Of a stretch of 5,993 nt of DNA, positions 5,977 through 5,993 are shown piece after piece. A program made the position numbers and the translations under genes. Positions within the stretch are counted from its first letter, which is position 1. Each line of letters starts with the position of its first letter. The notes under the pieces are model-generated. The model was not told where the DNA came from, ran no database searches, and worked only from the letters and a program-made list of their open reading frames with translations. This stretch comes from Saprospiraceae bacterium. GTDB taxonomy: Bacteria > Bacteroidota > Bacteroidia > Chitinophagales > Saprospiraceae. The stretch is from NCBI GenBank assembly GCA_020437045.1, contig JAGQWV010000036.1, positions 1 through 5,993 of the forward strand, given 5' to 3'.

Positions 5977-5993
5977 TGCAGTATTTCCGCAGT

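Overview
The window looks like an ordinary chromosomal stretch from a member of the Bacteroidota; the class cannot be fixed from sequence alone. Three features point there: a DUF5686 outer-membrane-type protein with an N-terminal carboxypeptidase-regulatory-like domain, a family essentially confined to this phylum; no Shine-Dalgarno-like sequence before any start; and three exported proteins whose predicted signal peptides all end directly before a glutamine. Base composition is moderately AT-rich. No rRNA, tRNA, CRISPR array or complete mobile element was seen.

Layout. Positions 1-310 hold no confident gene. One forward frame is open across most of it, interrupted only by two adjacent TAG codons, which may be a decayed or edge-truncated gene, and a GC-rich inverted repeat lies inside. 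A small cytoplasmic VOC (glyoxalase-fold) protein follows at 311-697 (+). It converges on a minus-strand pair: a DUF5686 protein (2060-4741) and, 62 bp downstream of it, a secreted M14 zinc carboxypeptidase related to cytosolic/Nna1-type enzymes (792-1997). A 245-bp divergent intergenic region (4742-4986) separates DUF5686 from a forward gene (4987-5976) that encodes a class I SAM-methyltransferase fold behind an apparent signal peptide and probably starts at TTG.

How the genes may work together. The M14 and DUF5686 genes are co-directional and could be co-transcribed, placing a peptide-trimming enzyme and an outer-membrane protein in the same envelope compartment. The methyltransferase also appears exported, which is unexpected because SAM is normally a cytosolic cofactor. 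The divergent region carries two clear dyads, one next to each flanking start, and a third dyad sits just before the M14 start. These are the most concrete unexplained structures here. I see no strong evidence for a new multi-gene system; the apparently exported methyltransferase with an altered SAM-binding loop and the dyad placed just before its start are the best leads.
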